Below are positions 34,044 through 47,470 of a stretch of DNA of 64,000 nt, piece after piece; position 1 is the stretch's first letter; each line of letters starts with the position of its first letter. The translations under genes and the position numbers were made by a program. Where the stretch lies: contig JADQAV010000015.1 in assembly GCA_019775845.1 (NCBI GenBank), positions 558,001 to 622,000 of the forward strand. The letters run 5' to 3'. The notes below the pieces were generated by a model. That model did no database searches. It had not been told where the DNA came from and saw only the letters and a program-made list of their open reading frames with translations. The stretch is from Myrmaecium sp. VS I D KN 1 (lineage: Eukaryota; Ascomycota; Dothideomycetes; Valsariales; Valsariaceae).

Positions 34044-37000
34044 ATGGCGGATTTTAGCAGAGGCTCTCTCAGACCGAGGGCCGCCCAACGAACCAGGTCA
34101 AACTTCGCTACACGCACAGCAAACGATGATGCCGACCAACTGCAGCGGCGATATTCTCTATTGCCTCCAGGTTCACCCCAGGATGAGCTTGTTCCGTCCC
34201 TGGCCGAAGTTCGGCAGCACGAGCAGGAGAATGCTCTTGATCCTTTGTATAACGTCAGTGACACTGCCCCACCATCGCATGCCCAGCACCAAGGTGTCCT
34301 CAATTCGTTGTTCTCGACTGGCAGCGAGCGGCCATCTCCTGTCCGTCAACGTTCTGCAAATAGCCATCGGAAGTCAGAAGGAGCACGTTCGCATCACGAG
34401 AGCAAACATGGCAACGGCAAGACGAAAACGAGCTCACATCCACGGCCAGTCGGAGGCTCGTCCAAGCTTGGCACCTTTGCCGGAGTCTTCGTCCCTACCA
34501 CTCTAAATGTGCTCAGCATTCTGATGTTCTTGCGGTTTGGTTTCATTCTAGGCCAGACTGGGGTTGTTGGTATGCTAGCCATGCTCGTTGCTTGTTATGC
34601 TATCAATCTCGTTACCACTCTCTCAATCTCTGCAATTGCTACCAATGGTACTGTTCGAGGTGGAGGTGCTTACTATCTTATATCTCGAAGCCTGGGACCC
34701 GAGTTTGGTGGCTCAATTGGACTTGTCTTCTACCTCGGCTCCGTTTTCAATACCGGCATGAACGCCGTCGGTTTGATCGATTGCTTTGTTGAGAATTTTG
34801 GTTCAGAAGTTGGAAATTGGTCCCACTGGATACCTGAGGGCTTCTGGTATCAGTATGCCTGGGCCACGATTGTGCTTCTGGCCTGCACGCTTATCTGTCT
34901 AGCAGGCAGCGGCCTTTTTGCCCGTGCCAGTAACGGCTTGCTTGTGATTCTCTTAGTGGCGACCTTCAGCATACCGATCTCTGCATTTATCGTACCCCCT
35001 TTTGAGAGCACTAAGCTTGGCATCCAGTATACTGGACTGAGTATGTCTACCCTTAAAGAAAACCTGATGCCTCACTTTACCAAGGGCGCCGCCGGAAGCC
35101 AAATCAAAGGCAAGGAGAATTACCAGGACATCTTTGGTATATTGTTTCCGGCGACCGGTGGCATATTCGCGTAAGTTAAACTGCTTAAAGACTGTGGACG
35201 GGATTAACAAGTACACAGAGGCGCAAGTATGTCCGGTGATCTTAAGCATCCTAGCAAGGCCATCCCGAAGGGAACCCTTTACGGGCTAGCAATTACCTTT
35301 GTGTCTTATGCCCTGGTAATCCTTTCGATGGGTGCCAGTATAACTCGCACATCCTTCTATAACAATACCAATGTGATACAGCTTGTATGTTCATCTCGCT
35401 CCGAAGTCCGCACATGTCAAATCCTCTGACTGGAAACAGGTCAATGCCTCAGAAACTATAGTGCTTCTTGGGGAGTTTGCTACTTCTTTTTTCTCTTCGC
35501 TCATGGGCGTGATCGGCTCAGCTAAGCTATTACAAGCCCTTGCACGAGATAACCTGCTCCCGGGATTGTCAATCTTTGCACAAGGCACGAAGAAGGCCGA
35601 CGAACCGATTTATGCTATCATCGTCACATACATTGTGGCTCAGCTTACGATGCTTGCCGACATTAACCGGATCGCCTCCTTTGTTACGATGGCATATTTG
35701 ATGACATTTCTCGTGACAAATCTGGCTTGCTTTTTGCTCAAAATAAGCTCAGCTCCTAACTTCCGACCGTCCTTCCGCTTCTTCAATTGGTGGACAGCCG
35801 CCATTGGTACAGTGGTCAGCGGGGTGACTATGTTCTTCGTTGATGGCTTCTATGCATCATGTTGCGTGGTCATTCTTATCATCATCTTCATGATCATACA
35901 CTACACAACGCCTCCGAAATCCTGGGGCGATGTGAGCCAAAGTTTGATCTACCATCAAGTCCGGAAGTACCTACTCCGGTTGCGACAAGAACACGTCAAG
36001 TTTTGGAGGCCGCAGATTCTTCTCCTCATCAATGACCCCCGCCGCCAATATAAACTCATTCAGTTCTGCAACTCCTTGAAGAAAGGGGCGCTTTTCGTCT
36101 TAGGACATGTCATCGTTGCTGAAGACTTTGGTGAAGCCGTTCCCGAAGCACGAAAACAGCAAACAGCCTGGACTAAGTACATTGATTTCTCAAAGATCAA
36201 AGCCTTTGTGAACATATCCATATCCCCGACGATCGAATGGGGGGCAAGAAACATAGTCCTCGGTGCTGGTCTTGGCGGAATGAGACCAAACATCGTCGTC
36301 ATGGGATTTTACAATCTTCCGGAGCTCCGAGATTCCCGTCCCCTTGTGGATGTCCCCTCCCCTCAACCTTCCCGGCCTGCTACCGGTACTCGCACACCAA
36401 TGAAGGCAACCGGTAAATCACAGAAGGTGGAGGACAAACTACGTGGCACCCTGCCAACGGATACCATAAGACGGGAGAGTGCTATCAGCGCAGCCAGCTA
36501 TGTTACCATACTAGAAGACCTCCTGTTGAGAGTTCAGATCAATGTTGCCGTTGCGAAAGGCTTCCATGAACTGGAACTCCCACTACCGAAGAGGTCTATG
36601 CGACAGAGCCTTGTTTCATTGTTCAATAAGGCCTCCCATGATGGTCAACCTACCAACACCAAGAAATACATCGACCTTTGGCCAATTCAGATGTCGGCCG
36701 AGATCGCCACCGCTGCTGAGGGTGGCGACCCGAGAAGGAATGTCCTTACAACAAATTTCGACACATACACTCTGATCCTACAACTTGGTTGTATACTAAA
36801 CACAGTTCCTTCATGGAAGAGAGCATACACACTGCGTGTAGCTGTGTTCGTGGAGTATGAATCTGACGTGGAGGAAGAGCGAGCCAGGGTCACAACTCTT
36901 CTGGTCAATCTTCGGATACAGGCAAAGGTTGTCGTTCTCTGGCTAGCTTCCGGTGACCTTGCGACCTACCAAATAATTGTCAATGGCAATATGGAACACC

Positions 37001-38262
37001 AAGGCTCGGATGCATTGACGGACGTGGAAACTGCACTCAGGGATGAGGAGTGGTGGCAGGACATTCAGAAGATCCGAGGACGAGAGGGTAATGTGAGCGC
37101 TAGCCAAGAACTGGCCCAAGTTGAGGGTTTTCTCGATGCGGCGCACAACTGGCCTAACCCGTCAGTGCAGCATGGTAGAAGGGAAGACATGGTGAAACGC
37201 TTCGATGGTCTCAGAAGGATGCTCCATAAAAGTCGGCGAAAATCTATCAGCCAGCTCAGCCAATCTGGAATCAACATGAGCATGCAGACACATAGGCTAC
37301 CGGAGGGCCTTGTTGCAGGTCATGGCATCGCAAGTGATAGCTCTTCGACGAGTTCTGATAGCGATTCGGACGACTGGGACTCGCAATCTCGAGGTGGAGA
37401 TGATGAGACAGCCAGCGAGGGCGATGCAGAAGAGTGGGAATCGGAATCAAACGGCAGCCGTGTCAGAGCGCCGAGAGAAAGAAGCTTCAGTCTTGGGGAA
37501 AGCATGCGCCCTCTCCTGAGTAAAAAAGGCCTGCGTGCCGCTGCACAACAGTTCGCAGCCTCCTTGATGCCATTGGCATCCCGCACAGATGAAGACCGGG
37601 TGCAAAAGGACTCTGGTGCTACAGGGTCGGATAGCGCACTCCTTACCCCCCCGAGAGGTGGTTCTACGGTACAGAGTTCCACGCACGCTCCTGGTGACGC
37701 GTCTCTGATGCCCGCCGGTCGTAGTGTCTCTTCAGAGAACCGGCTTTCCTCCAGACCATCGTTCACCCGCGGGAAGTCGGTCCCTAAATTTACGTCAAAG
37801 CCAGTTCCGCGCACTGAAGTCAAAGCCGACGATGGGCCAGGACCCTCGATTATGTTTAGTGAATCCCCAGAAGAGCATCGCCTTGGCGGCGACAAAAATC
37901 ACCCCGGCCGTTCCATATATGCTCGGGCTCAAGCAAGCAACGAGGCTAATGGGGGCGAAAGGTCGGCGTCTCCAGCTTCTCCCAGTAGCCCTCCGTCAGG
38001 GTTTCCCTCGTTACAAGCCTTACCTTTCTCCTTCAACGATCTGCCAAGCAGAGCCCAACATCTGATCTTGAATGAGCTGATCCGGAAGAACAGCGCAGAG
38101 ACCGCTGTATTGTTCACAACATTGCCAAGCCCGGTCGACGGGACAGGAAACAGCGAGGAGGAAAGTGTGAGGTACCTCAGTGACTTGGAGGTCTTGTGTC
38201 AAGGCCTTCCACCATGCTTAATGGTACACAGCAATAGCATGACTGTGACTATGAACTTATAG
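34044..38262 (+). CDS. VHC1: Vacuolar cation-chloride cotransporter (SLC12 family, VHC1 type)
   Basis: SLC12-family cotransporter; yeast Vhc1 (Ybr235w) moves K+ and Cl- at the vacuolar membrane. The model is join(34044..35170, 35219..35384, 35440..38262), 1371 residues, with 48- and 55-bp introns in phase. About 140 residues of hydrophilic N-terminus precede the transport core. The core opens LGTFAGVFVPTTLNVLSIL, followed by FLRFGFILGQTGVVG, TNGTVRGGGAYYLISRSLGPEFGG and ASMSGDLKHPSKAIPKGT, all classic SLC12/APC-fold motifs. The core ends near residue 620 with three or so spans including DGFYASCCVVILIIIFMII. A very long cytosolic C-terminal domain (about 700 residues) follows, with an alpha/beta part (WRPQILLLIND) and then Ser/Asp-rich disordered stretches that may be phosphorylated. 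The final block LPFSFNDLPSRAQHLILNEL is typical of fungal and animal SLC12A9-like tails. Confidence 0.93.
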
Positions 38263-38585
38263 GTTGAGTGGAAAGGCTAGAGTCGATAGCAATATATAGT
38301 CAGCTCTTCTAGTGAGCCACAAGATTGCGACATCGTTTGATTCTGATGACAGAGGATTGGTATATTATGGTGAGGTGACGATGTGAGGTTCCTTGATGCC
38401 TTATTGTTACTATAGGTGTGGCAGTGGTGCCTGAAAAGAGCCGATAAGATAGCGGCGCCAAGATTCTCAAAATCCCACATCGTTTCTCACTCGACTCCAC
38501 ACTCCATACCACCCGCGACAGCGATATCCTCACGAGGCCGACTCCATACCCCCGCCGGACGCCTTCTCACGGACACATTGCCATC
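38263..38585. promoter_or_regulatory. Spacer between VHC1 and eIF3m (same strand)
   Basis: 323 bp, containing the 3' UTR of VHC1 and the promoter and leader of the eIF3m gene. No specific element was identified. Confidence 0.5.
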
Positions 38586-39999
38586 ATGCCGGCGCCTACA
38601 AACACCCTCTTGATCGAGGGCGCCTTCGAGGAGCTTGTCGACGAACTCGCACAATACATCGACAACCTCAAAAAAACCCAAGGCGAAGAAAACTCGTCCG
38701 TCCAGTCGGAATGCGCAGCACTCCTGAAGGAGGATAAGAAGGACGACGTGTTGAAGAAGCTGGTCACTGGAAGTGTTGCGCTCAACAGTGCGCCCGAGAA
38801 GGGTAGGACCCCGTAATCCGAAGACCGGCGTGTGTTTGAGAACACAAGGACTGACTCGCTTCCCTCGCAAAGAATTCATCGCCGCCTATAACCTCCTTAT
38901 ACACTTGATCCACCAATCTCCGAGCCAGGGCATCTTCCTCCCCCGCGTGTGCCAGAACCTTTCGGGTCCTATCCCTTCGTCGCCTCTTAACGGCGCCGGT
39001 CTCGCCCTTTCCATCCTTAGCACCATCTTCAACACCCTTCAGCCGGAAAATGAAGCTCGCTACCACGTACTCTTTGCCATCCTCCGCGTGATCCGCAGTT
39101 CAGGCAACTACGAAACCCTGAAGCCACAGCTCAAGCATCTGGACAGCTGGCTGGAGACCTGGAACATCCCAGAGGAGGAGGAGCGCAAGCTCTTCCTTGC
39201 CGTTGCTGATGTTGCGGCCGAAGCTAGCGAGCTCACGGATTCCTACATATATCTTATCAAGGCCCTACGCACCTTCACGGCCGATGAAGCTTCGAGCCCC
39301 GAGGCACGGACGCTCGCCCTGCGTGCCCTGAAGTCTGCTCTGACGCAGCCCAACCACTTCTCCTTCAGCGACCTGACGGATCTCGATGCCGTGCAGGCCC
39401 TCCGCTCCTCCGACCCGATTCACTTCCAGCTCCTCGAGATCTTCACTGCGGACGTCCTCGATGACTTCAACGACTTCAAGGAGGAGCACAAGGGCTGGAT
39501 CGAAGCAGAGGAGGGTCTCGATGCTGCGTCCCTGGACCGCAAGATGCGCCTACTCACCCTTGCGTCCCTTGCTGCTTCTGCTGGCCAGACCCGCTCTCTC
39601 CCGTACGCCTCCATCTCCCAGTCTCTCCAGATTCCTCTTGAAGAAGTTGAGCACTGGGTCATCGACGTCATCCGCGCAGGACTCGTCGAGGGCAAGCTGT
39701 CCCAGCAGTCCCAGACCTTCCTCATCCACCGGTCCACCTACCGGGTGTTCGGCGAGAATCAGTGGCGCGAGGTGGCCAGCCGCTTGGACATGTGGCGCAA
39801 CGGTCTCGTCAATGTCCTTTCGGTCATCCGACAGGAGAAGGAGAACTTCATCCTCCAGCGTGAGCAGGAGCTTAAGGAGGCGGAGCAGAAGGCGCAAGAT
39901 GCTGAGTCTGGCGTGAAGGGCGGTCGGGGCGGTCGCAAGGGTGGCCAGCAGGGCGGTCAGCCGAGGAGGGAGGCCCTCGCTGTGGAGGCTGAGGACTAA
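38586..39999 (+). CDS. Translation initiation factor eIF3 subunit M (PCI domain)
   Basis: Subunit m of eukaryotic translation initiation factor 3, which organises the 43S pre-initiation complex. The model is join(38586..38802, 38873..39999), 447 residues, with one 70-bp intron (GAG AAG G|gtagg..aaag|AA TTC). The N-terminus reads LLIEGAFEELVDELAQYID. A helical-repeat region follows (YETLKPQLKHLDSWLETWNI, then FLAVADVAAEAS). The C-terminal PCI/winged-helix part (about 260-400) includes LLTLASLAASAGQ, IPLEEVEHWVIDVIRAGLVEG and FLIHRSTYRVFGENQWREV. The tail is a GGRGGRKGGQQGGQ-rich extension, common in fungal eIF3m. The related COP9 subunit CSN7 shares the PCI domain but lacks this whole-length match. 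Confidence 0.93.
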
Positions 40000-40580
40000 G
40001 CAGGTTTTGCCACAGGAAAAAAAGGATGCATTAATGACACGGTTTTTTTCTCGCCCTCCTGTTCTTTTTCCGTTATGTTCTTCTTTCCTCCAACGGTTCC
40101 TACCGAAGCAGGAATGTCTTGAGATGGATGTTTTCGATTGCATACAACTTTTCCTCCTGTGCTGTTACCATGGCGGCTGAGAGGAAATCAGGTGGGGGAG
40201 AGGAATGTTGATGAGACGCGGCACTTGCATTTTCGTCGGGTGGAGACGGCGTTGAAGAGAAGGGACAGCGCACAAAAGGGGCGGGGAAAGTGCGGGTGGA
40301 CTGGATAGTGGAAAAAAGGGAGGTGGGGTATTTACCTTGTAGTTGTTTCGTGAGCAAAAATAGAGAGGTCCATTTCAATCATCACATGAGGTTAACGATG
40401 CCAACGTTTCACTGTTTTTGGCCGAAGGACTGGGGCACGTGAAATAGCTATCTGACAAATGAAGAAGGGCCATCGGATGAACGGTATTGTTACAGAAGAT
40501 GACTTGTCTATCTAGCAATGGCTCAACCAACAACAAGAAGAACAAGTAAGGAAACTCTCCCCCTTTTCTCTACAGGCTTT
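40000..40580. other. Convergent spacer eIF3m / URA6
   Basis: 581 bp between stops. 3' UTR-type sequence only; no gene was recognised. Confidence 0.5.
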
Positions 40581-41394
<814 letters not shown>

Positions 41395-41877
41395 TTACAG
41401 GAAGCGGGTGTTGGCGTTCTCGCGGACCTTGGTGCCCTGGCGCTGCTTAACGACCTGGGAGAAGAGCACGGAGCCGCAGACGAAGATGATGAGGAAGGGC
41501 CAGAACTTGAACTCGGAGTAGGCCTGGTTGGTAGGCTTGCCGGGAACGGGCCTGGGTCGGGCTTGTTGGCGGTAAGGGCCTGAGCGAGGGGGAAGGGGCG
41601 GGGTGGTGACGGGGACGGCGGCTTTGTTGTCGACGCTGCTGGGGGTTGAGGTCGTAGTAGAGGTGTTGTTGGTGGGTGAGGTGCCGGTGTTGTGCTGATT
41701 GGCGGTTGGTGGGTCGGAAAAGCGGTGAGGGGTGGCGGAGAGGTAGCGCGGTTTCACGAGGGGGGCGGGAGCGCCGACGGCGACGCGGTGGAAGGACGGG
41801 CGGACGGCGGAGGAAGCGGAGGGGGAGGAGGCGGTGATGGCGGAGCTGAGCAGGCGGGCCTTGTGTGCGGCAGACAT
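41395..41877 (-). CDS. Small mitochondrial-type single-pass membrane protein, unknown
   Basis: A single-exon frame of 160 residues starting at the ATG at 41877. The N-terminus (MSAAHKARLLSSAITASS, then SFHRVAV and KPRYLSATPHRF) is rich in Ser, Ala, Arg and His and lacks acids, as in mitochondrial presequences. A Thr/Ser/Pro-rich linker leads to one hydrophobic span, KFWPFLIIFVCGSVLFSQVV, followed by the basic KQRQGTKVREN and an early stop. The shape (presequence, linker, one span near the C-terminus) suggests an inner-membrane protein or a membrane anchor. I do not recognise the family with certainty. It lies 42 bp upstream of URA6 on the same strand, so the URA6 leader probably overlaps this gene. 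As an alternative, some fungal URA6 proteins may carry an N-terminal membrane anchor of this kind (memory only). Confidence 0.65.
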   Translation of the reverse strand: MSAAHKARLLSSAITASSPSASSAVRPSFHRVAVGAPAPLVKPRYLSATPHRFSDPPTANQHNTGTSPTNNTSTTTSTPSSVDNKAAVPVTTPPLPPRSGPYRQQARPRPVPGKPTNQAYSEFKFWPFLIIFVCGSVLFSQVVKQRQGTKVRENANTRFL

Positions 41878-42969
41878 GCTTGCCGGGCGGGAGGGAAGGA
41901 GAACAGTTGCTTGGTTGGGAGAGAAGGATCGGGCAGGGAAGAGGGACGGGAAGAGAACGACGGGATGGGAGGAATCGGTAGGGCGGAATCGGGCGGCGGC
42001 CCTGCGAGAAAATGAGGCATCCAGGCATGCCAGTCCAGCCCGGGGATCTGAGCCAGGCGGTAAGGCTAACATTTGGATGACTAATCTATTCTTCGCCTTA
42101 TCTTCCGGGCAGTTCACACCGCTATGCTCACCATTCACATCACACTTGAGTGGCTCATTGCATTGGAGGCTGCTGCCTTCAGCTTGAAGTTCAGTTCAAG
42201 GAGTGCCTAGTTGTCCACCATGTTCGGACTCGCATTCGCCATTCGGGTATGGCCATGGCACGACTTCCATGTAGCTGTTGCTGCGATTTTCTCTGTGTCA
42301 TTGCTCGCGGTTTACAATTGCTCAATGCCAAATTTGTCCCGCTGATGGCATCAAAGGCGGTGTCTGCATGGCAGGCTGTGTAAGTACAGTACCAAGGTCA
42401 TAGACGCTCAAGCGTCAAGCGTGTTATGAGCTCCGCAGAAGGTGCGGCGTGGGTGCGAGGCGTACCTACGCTTTCAGCTCCGGGCGTGCCGTCAAAGCTC
42501 TCGACTTGGAGCAATGGACGTTCGTCCCGGAACGGATGGATCACATTAAGCACGGGAGTGCGAGAGTTCAATTTCATTGCATTTCTCTGCCTCGCTCTGT
42601 TCGGTCATGCAAAGATCACTGTCGCATCCACATGACCGTACCGTATCATATACAGCAAATCACATCCCACAGCAAGCCTGCTAAGGAGTGGTACGCAAAG
42701 GTCGGTGACACTTCCGTCGTTCGTCGTTTCTTCCGTCATTGGTCCTCAGGCTTCTCGTCAACTTCAACTTTCACTTCGTTCTTCCCACGCGGCACTTGAC
42801 CGCGGCTTTCTCTCTGGCACGTCGGTTTTTCGTGCACTACAACGCCTACATAGGTGGTACGATACTTTCGCCTACCTTACCACGATACACTGAACTTCCT
42901 CGCTCACTCGACGTCTCCTTCCCCGCCCCACCTTCCCCATACCAGTCACATCTCATTTCGTTCATCACG
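41878..42969. promoter_or_regulatory. Divergent intergenic region
   Basis: 1.09 kb between the small membrane-protein gene and the F-box-like gene. Open frames on the plus strand here have no in-frame ATG before 42970 that would extend the right-hand gene. No specific element was identified. Confidence 0.45.
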
Positions 42970-44220
42970 ATGGTGCACTTCAAACTCGTTCGAACCAACG
43001 CGGACTACCGCAAGAGCAAAGGCGCATGGGTCTATTCTTCATCATTCGACTTGCTTAACGAGTGCCCACAGTCTCCCAAGACTACTGTCAATCCATCTCG
43101 TATAACCCTCGGCTTTCTCAACTTGCCCGGTGAAGTGCGCAACCAGATCTACTCCTACTACTTCGAGCCGCACTACGAGACGCGCGTAGAGCTTATGCCA
43201 GGACGTCGTCAGCTCTCTCGACCTAATCCAGGGCTCGAACTCCAGCAACGTGCTTACTGGGCCCGCGACCGTAAGTGTTGGCCTCAAATGAGCGAGAAAG
43301 TGGAGAAGAAGAGAACTGTCTTCCAGCAACCGCGCCTCCATGGCAGTTACAATCGGAAGGAAGGCGAAAAGACGAAGTGGGCCACCTCGCTCTGTGCACT
43401 CATCCTCACATGCCGACAAGTGTACATGGAGTCTGTCGGATTCCTGTATTCAAACCCCGAGTTTGCTATCTGTGGTTCTCTACGCTTGAACAGATTCTTC
43501 GAGATTGTGCCAGACCTCGTCCTCCGACTCCTCACGAATCTTTCTATCGAGCATACTACATACGGCTACCCTGAGTCGCCCAAAATGAACATTTGGAAAA
43601 AGAGGGCGGATGCCAGCTGGAAGAATGCCATTTATGCGGTTGCAGCCAAAGCAACCGGTCTCAAGCTCATACGTATTCGTTTGCACGTTGTCGAATCACC
43701 GCTGATATTCAAACTCACCGAGGATTGGGTACAGGCTCTTTTGCCGCTCCGTTCCCTTTGTGCTCCGCCTCGGGAGAAACGCATGGAGATCAAGAAGCGT
43801 AGGATCAAGGCCGAGAAAAAGGCCGCCCGGAAGGCAGCGAAAGAAGTGGCACGCCGGGCCACCGAGAAAGCAACTCGCGGAAACGCCAAGAGTGCTTTGG
43901 AAGAGGAAGAAGACATCGAGAAACAAAAGGCTGCGACCGATGAGGTCATTGAGCCCATAAAGGTGGTGGGATATCCGGAGTTCCCCGGCCTCACCGACCT
44001 CAAAATCACGCTCTCCACACGATGTCTCCGCCAGGGACACTGGGCATGCGATGATATGACGCAGCATTCATACGCCCTGCACCGGCTCTTCGAGATAGCG
44101 ATCGAGCGCTATATCAAGGGCGAGACGAGAGAGGCTGCTCGAGCGGACTTTGAGGCTGCGTACCGCAGCGGTAAGTGGTCTAAGTACGCGATGCGTTTCA
44201 ATCTTCTACCCCCGTGGTGA
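42970..44220 (+). CDS. Fungal F-box-like protein of unknown function
   Basis: A single-exon gene of 416 residues. The ATG at 42970 is the first in the open frame, which continues upstream to about 42739 without another ATG. An F-box-like motif FLNLPGEVRNQIYSYYF (about residues 50-66) is followed by LCALILTCRQVYMESVGFLYSNPEF. This pair (LPxEVRNxIY and LLxTCRQIYxEAxxxLY) is common in a large expanded group of Pezizomycotina proteins with few known roles. A Lys/Arg/Ala/Glu-rich helical segment (KAEKKAARKAAKEVARRATEKA) lies at about 280-315 and is likely a charged coiled coil. The rest has no recognised domain. Binding to a Skp1-cullin ligase is only an inference from the motif. Confidence 0.85.
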   Translation: MVHFKLVRTNADYRKSKGAWVYSSSFDLLNECPQSPKTTVNPSRITLGFLNLPGEVRNQIYSYYFEPHYETRVELMPGRRQLSRPNPGLELQQRAYWARDRKCWPQMSEKVEKKRTVFQQPRLHGSYNRKEGEKTKWATSLCALILTCRQVYMESVGFLYSNPEFAICGSLRLNRFFEIVPDLVLRLLTNLSIEHTTYGYPESPKMNIWKKRADASWKNAIYAVAAKATGLKLIRIRLHVVESPLIFKLTEDWVQALLPLRSLCAPPREKRMEIKKRRIKAEKKAARKAAKEVARRATEKATRGNAKSALEEEEDIEKQKAATDEVIEPIKVVGYPEFPGLTDLKITLSTRCLRQGHWACDDMTQHSYALHRLFEIAIERYIKGETREAARADFEAAYRSGKWSKYAMRFNLLPPW

Positions 44221-45839
44221 GTTCCCGTCGGCTCTTGCGGACCCGGGCGGGATTGCTGCCATGCGGTCTAGGGTTACGGAGACGAAGGATGACCGTTCGC
44301 CGACGAGGAGAATTCTTCGATTCTGAGTTTCAAAACATGGTCCAGATATTGATATCCCACAGCGCAAGGCTGCTTCTTCCGTCTCCTCCTTCCCGATTGC
44401 ATTCTGGTCTCCACCACTGATACTGTTTGGGTTCTTTCTTCCATCGCCTGGGTTTTGAAACCGAGCGTTAATCATTTCGTTCCTCCGCCAGCCACTGCCC
44501 GCAGTCAGTAGACGGCTGATCGAGGTCAACGCTGGCTCATCAGGATGATAACGCGTTCTCCGGCTTCTTCTCGCGTGGGAGGACACCCGTCTAGGTTATC
44601 TATTATCCTTTTCTCATATTCATGTCTGTGATTTCTTTGTGTCTATTGCTCTTTTTCTTTCCCTTCTCTTCGTTCTACCATTTCCTGCTAGACTTCATTC
44701 TTACTCGATACGAACCACCGATACACATGGAATCTTGGGGGGAGGCGTTGCGCCTTGATGAACGGAGACGATGAACAGCATCGAGCAAATTCATGTATAT
44801 CTTTGCTTGAATCGAGACGAAGGGCTATAGATGAGGCTAGGGGCTGAGATTGGTCGGTCAAATATGATCATGGAGCTCTCGCTCATTATACGTTCCTACT
44901 TTCTTTCTATCGAGCGGTGCGGGGAAGTACTAAACGCGAACAAATGCGGGAGTTCACTAAGAGAAGGAAAAACTAGATATTTCTCCTCTTCTTCCTCTTC
45001 TTCCTCGCAGCAGCAAAGCACACGCAAATCTGAATAGAATGAGGGTGAGGAACGTATAGAATCCTTCATCTTAACTTCCTTATTCCTTTTCTTTTCCGCT
45101 CCTTTCTTTTCTCCCACCCTTCGTAGCACCGATATTTGGTAATCGGTGGTCATCGCTGAGGGAAGAAGGATTACTGCCGCTCGCCGCCGTGGAGCGCTAC
45201 TTAAACCCGCTTACTGCTACTGAAAACAGATGCGGATATAAAATAGTGGATTAGGGATTGGACATGATATATCTATTGAAGTTTACGAGCTGTATATGTG
45301 TTTTGCATGTAGGCGTAATCTGTATCTTCTGAGTTAGATAGAAGTAGGAGGAAAAGGCAAGGGGGAAAAGGTTCATGACAATGAAACTACAAAGTGAAAA
45401 TGGAAGAGAGAGGAAAGAGCAGGATATCAGGAGCCGTTCATTGTAGTACCGACGGAAGCGCATCGTATCATTGTGTTGGATCCGCAGGTTCCTCCGCCAG
45501 CGGTTGATCTCGATTGGCCCCGCGGTCTCCATCCTCCGTCGGGGTGAAGGTATGTATACGAGCAGTGCCTTCTCAAAGTGAGATTGATGACCGCCCTGCA
45601 GCTCTCCATCCTTTCCCCAGGCACATGCACCACCATCACCTCCATCACCGCCACCAGCGCCGCCACCGCCACTAAGAATATTGCACCGCCACGACCCAAA
45701 ACAAGCCACAGAGTATGTGTGCGCTTTACGCATATCCTCCACCCACCCTTTCTGTGTGTCCCTCGGCAATCAGCCAACCACACGCCACCCCACCTCAGCC
45801 ACACCGACTGACTGGGAAATTCTCATCCGTCCACCCCCC

Positions 45840-45873
45840 GCTCCTCCCCGGCTCCTCCCCGGCTCCTCCCCGA
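45840..45873. repeat. Tandem repeat, 11-bp unit GCTCCTCCCCG x3
   Basis: Three head-to-tail copies in a C-rich non-coding stretch. The first copy begins at the end of a C run. Confidence 0.75.
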
Positions 45874-47470
45874 CTCCTACGATCTCGTCTTCCAGCTGCA
45901 GTATATTGAGGAAGGGGAGAGGTGAATAAGTGATGCGAAACGGTGCCGGATGTCTGCGAAGATAAAAAGGGAGAAGAGGAATAGAGAGAACTAGGGTGGA
46001 AGGTGGGGTCTGGGCGGGGTCCTTTTGGTGTACGTGGTTCGCCGAAGCATGACGGGGGAGAGAGCTGAGAGCCTGAAGAGAGAGGAAGACAAAGAACGCG
46101 CAGGAGGCGGCGAGCATTTTGCCATTTTCGTGTATCATTCTCCCCCCCTCGCTCCCGCTCCTCCACTCTGTCATCCTTCCTGCTTCTCCTCTTTCTCTTT
46201 CTCCTGTCCGTCCTTCCTCTCCCGGTAATTTGCTCGTCTTTCTAGACTAGGAAAGGCTTTCCTGTAAGCTGGGAAAAGCAAGGGGTGGCCGGTAGCTTTC
46301 CACGCGTTTAGAAACGGGAGCTAAGCGGACCTCGCTCCGGCGGGTCGAGGAAAAGAAAAAAAAGGGTACATATTTGCATGGAATGGTTCGATTGTCATGC
46401 CACTTGGTTTGCAACCTATGGGCTTCACGGATGGCTTGAGAAAAAGAGAGAGAAAGCGTAGCTTCACCTGATAGGTAGCCTTTGCGTGCGCCTGGGGAAA
46501 CTCGCGAGCGACGGATGGCGTAGATCGGGAAATCGGGGGCGTGAGACGGGAGACGGAGGAAGGAAGGAGGGAAGACTGGTGCGGTAAGGCGAGGGCGGAT
46601 GGCGATTGGTGTTGAGGAAGTTGCAGGATCGGAGCCAGGGAACAGAACGTGTATTAAGGTGCTCCGAGTACTGTACGTTCGCCCTAGCCGTGATGATTAT
46701 ACCTATACTTGGTTGCTCTCCGGCCCCCTCCTGTGGCATCTCAGGCACAACCCCACGAGCAGCAATGGCGTGAATGCCGACTGCTGTGGCCGTCAGGCAC
46801 GGCAGGCGCCCAACGGCTGGCTTGCGTTCACGGTCATTATTGGCTGTTGGCTGGTGGCTGATGGCATTGGTGGCAGCCCCCACAGCGGATGGTCAACGTG
46901 TGGCTGGGTTGTGGTAGGTTGTGGTGAGTGGGTGCATCGTGGCGTAGTGGACGGGAAGTTGAAGGACGTTTCACCGTCAGTTGTCCCTCACGGCTCTGAC
47001 TCCTCTTTGAGCATTAGAGGGAGGACCGGCCTCATTCATAGATCTCTTCATTTGCCCCTCGGAGCCCTGAGTGGTTGTTATATGTGATCAAGGTGGATAA
47101 CTAACCGTTCGGGCCACTATGGGTGGGAACTGATCGTGGCCGAAGCCAGACTTGCAGTATCTTCCGAGGTCGAGCGTCGGGGCCCCTGTCATTCCCCCAC
47201 TCCAAGCCGGGTACATAGGTTTCAGGAGATGGATCGGCCGAGGCAAGAATCGTTATTGGTGCCGTAGGCAGGTAAAGGCGAAACAAAAGTCAAGTCGACT
47301 CATGTCAAGGCGAAAGTGGCTGGAGATTAAGGTGGGTGCGCAATTCATACGGAGCAGGCGAGAGGCCCGTCAGTATGTAGATCGGTTCTCATTATTGGAA
47401 GACCTCGGTAGCTGGGGTACCACTTATGGATTGCGTGGCCGTGGGTTCAGGAATACAGACATCTGGCGCA

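Noticed and set aside
45251-45769. Minus-strand frame of 172 codons
   Set aside because: Gly-rich repeat plus random-looking hydrophobic sequence, with no third-position bias or domain.
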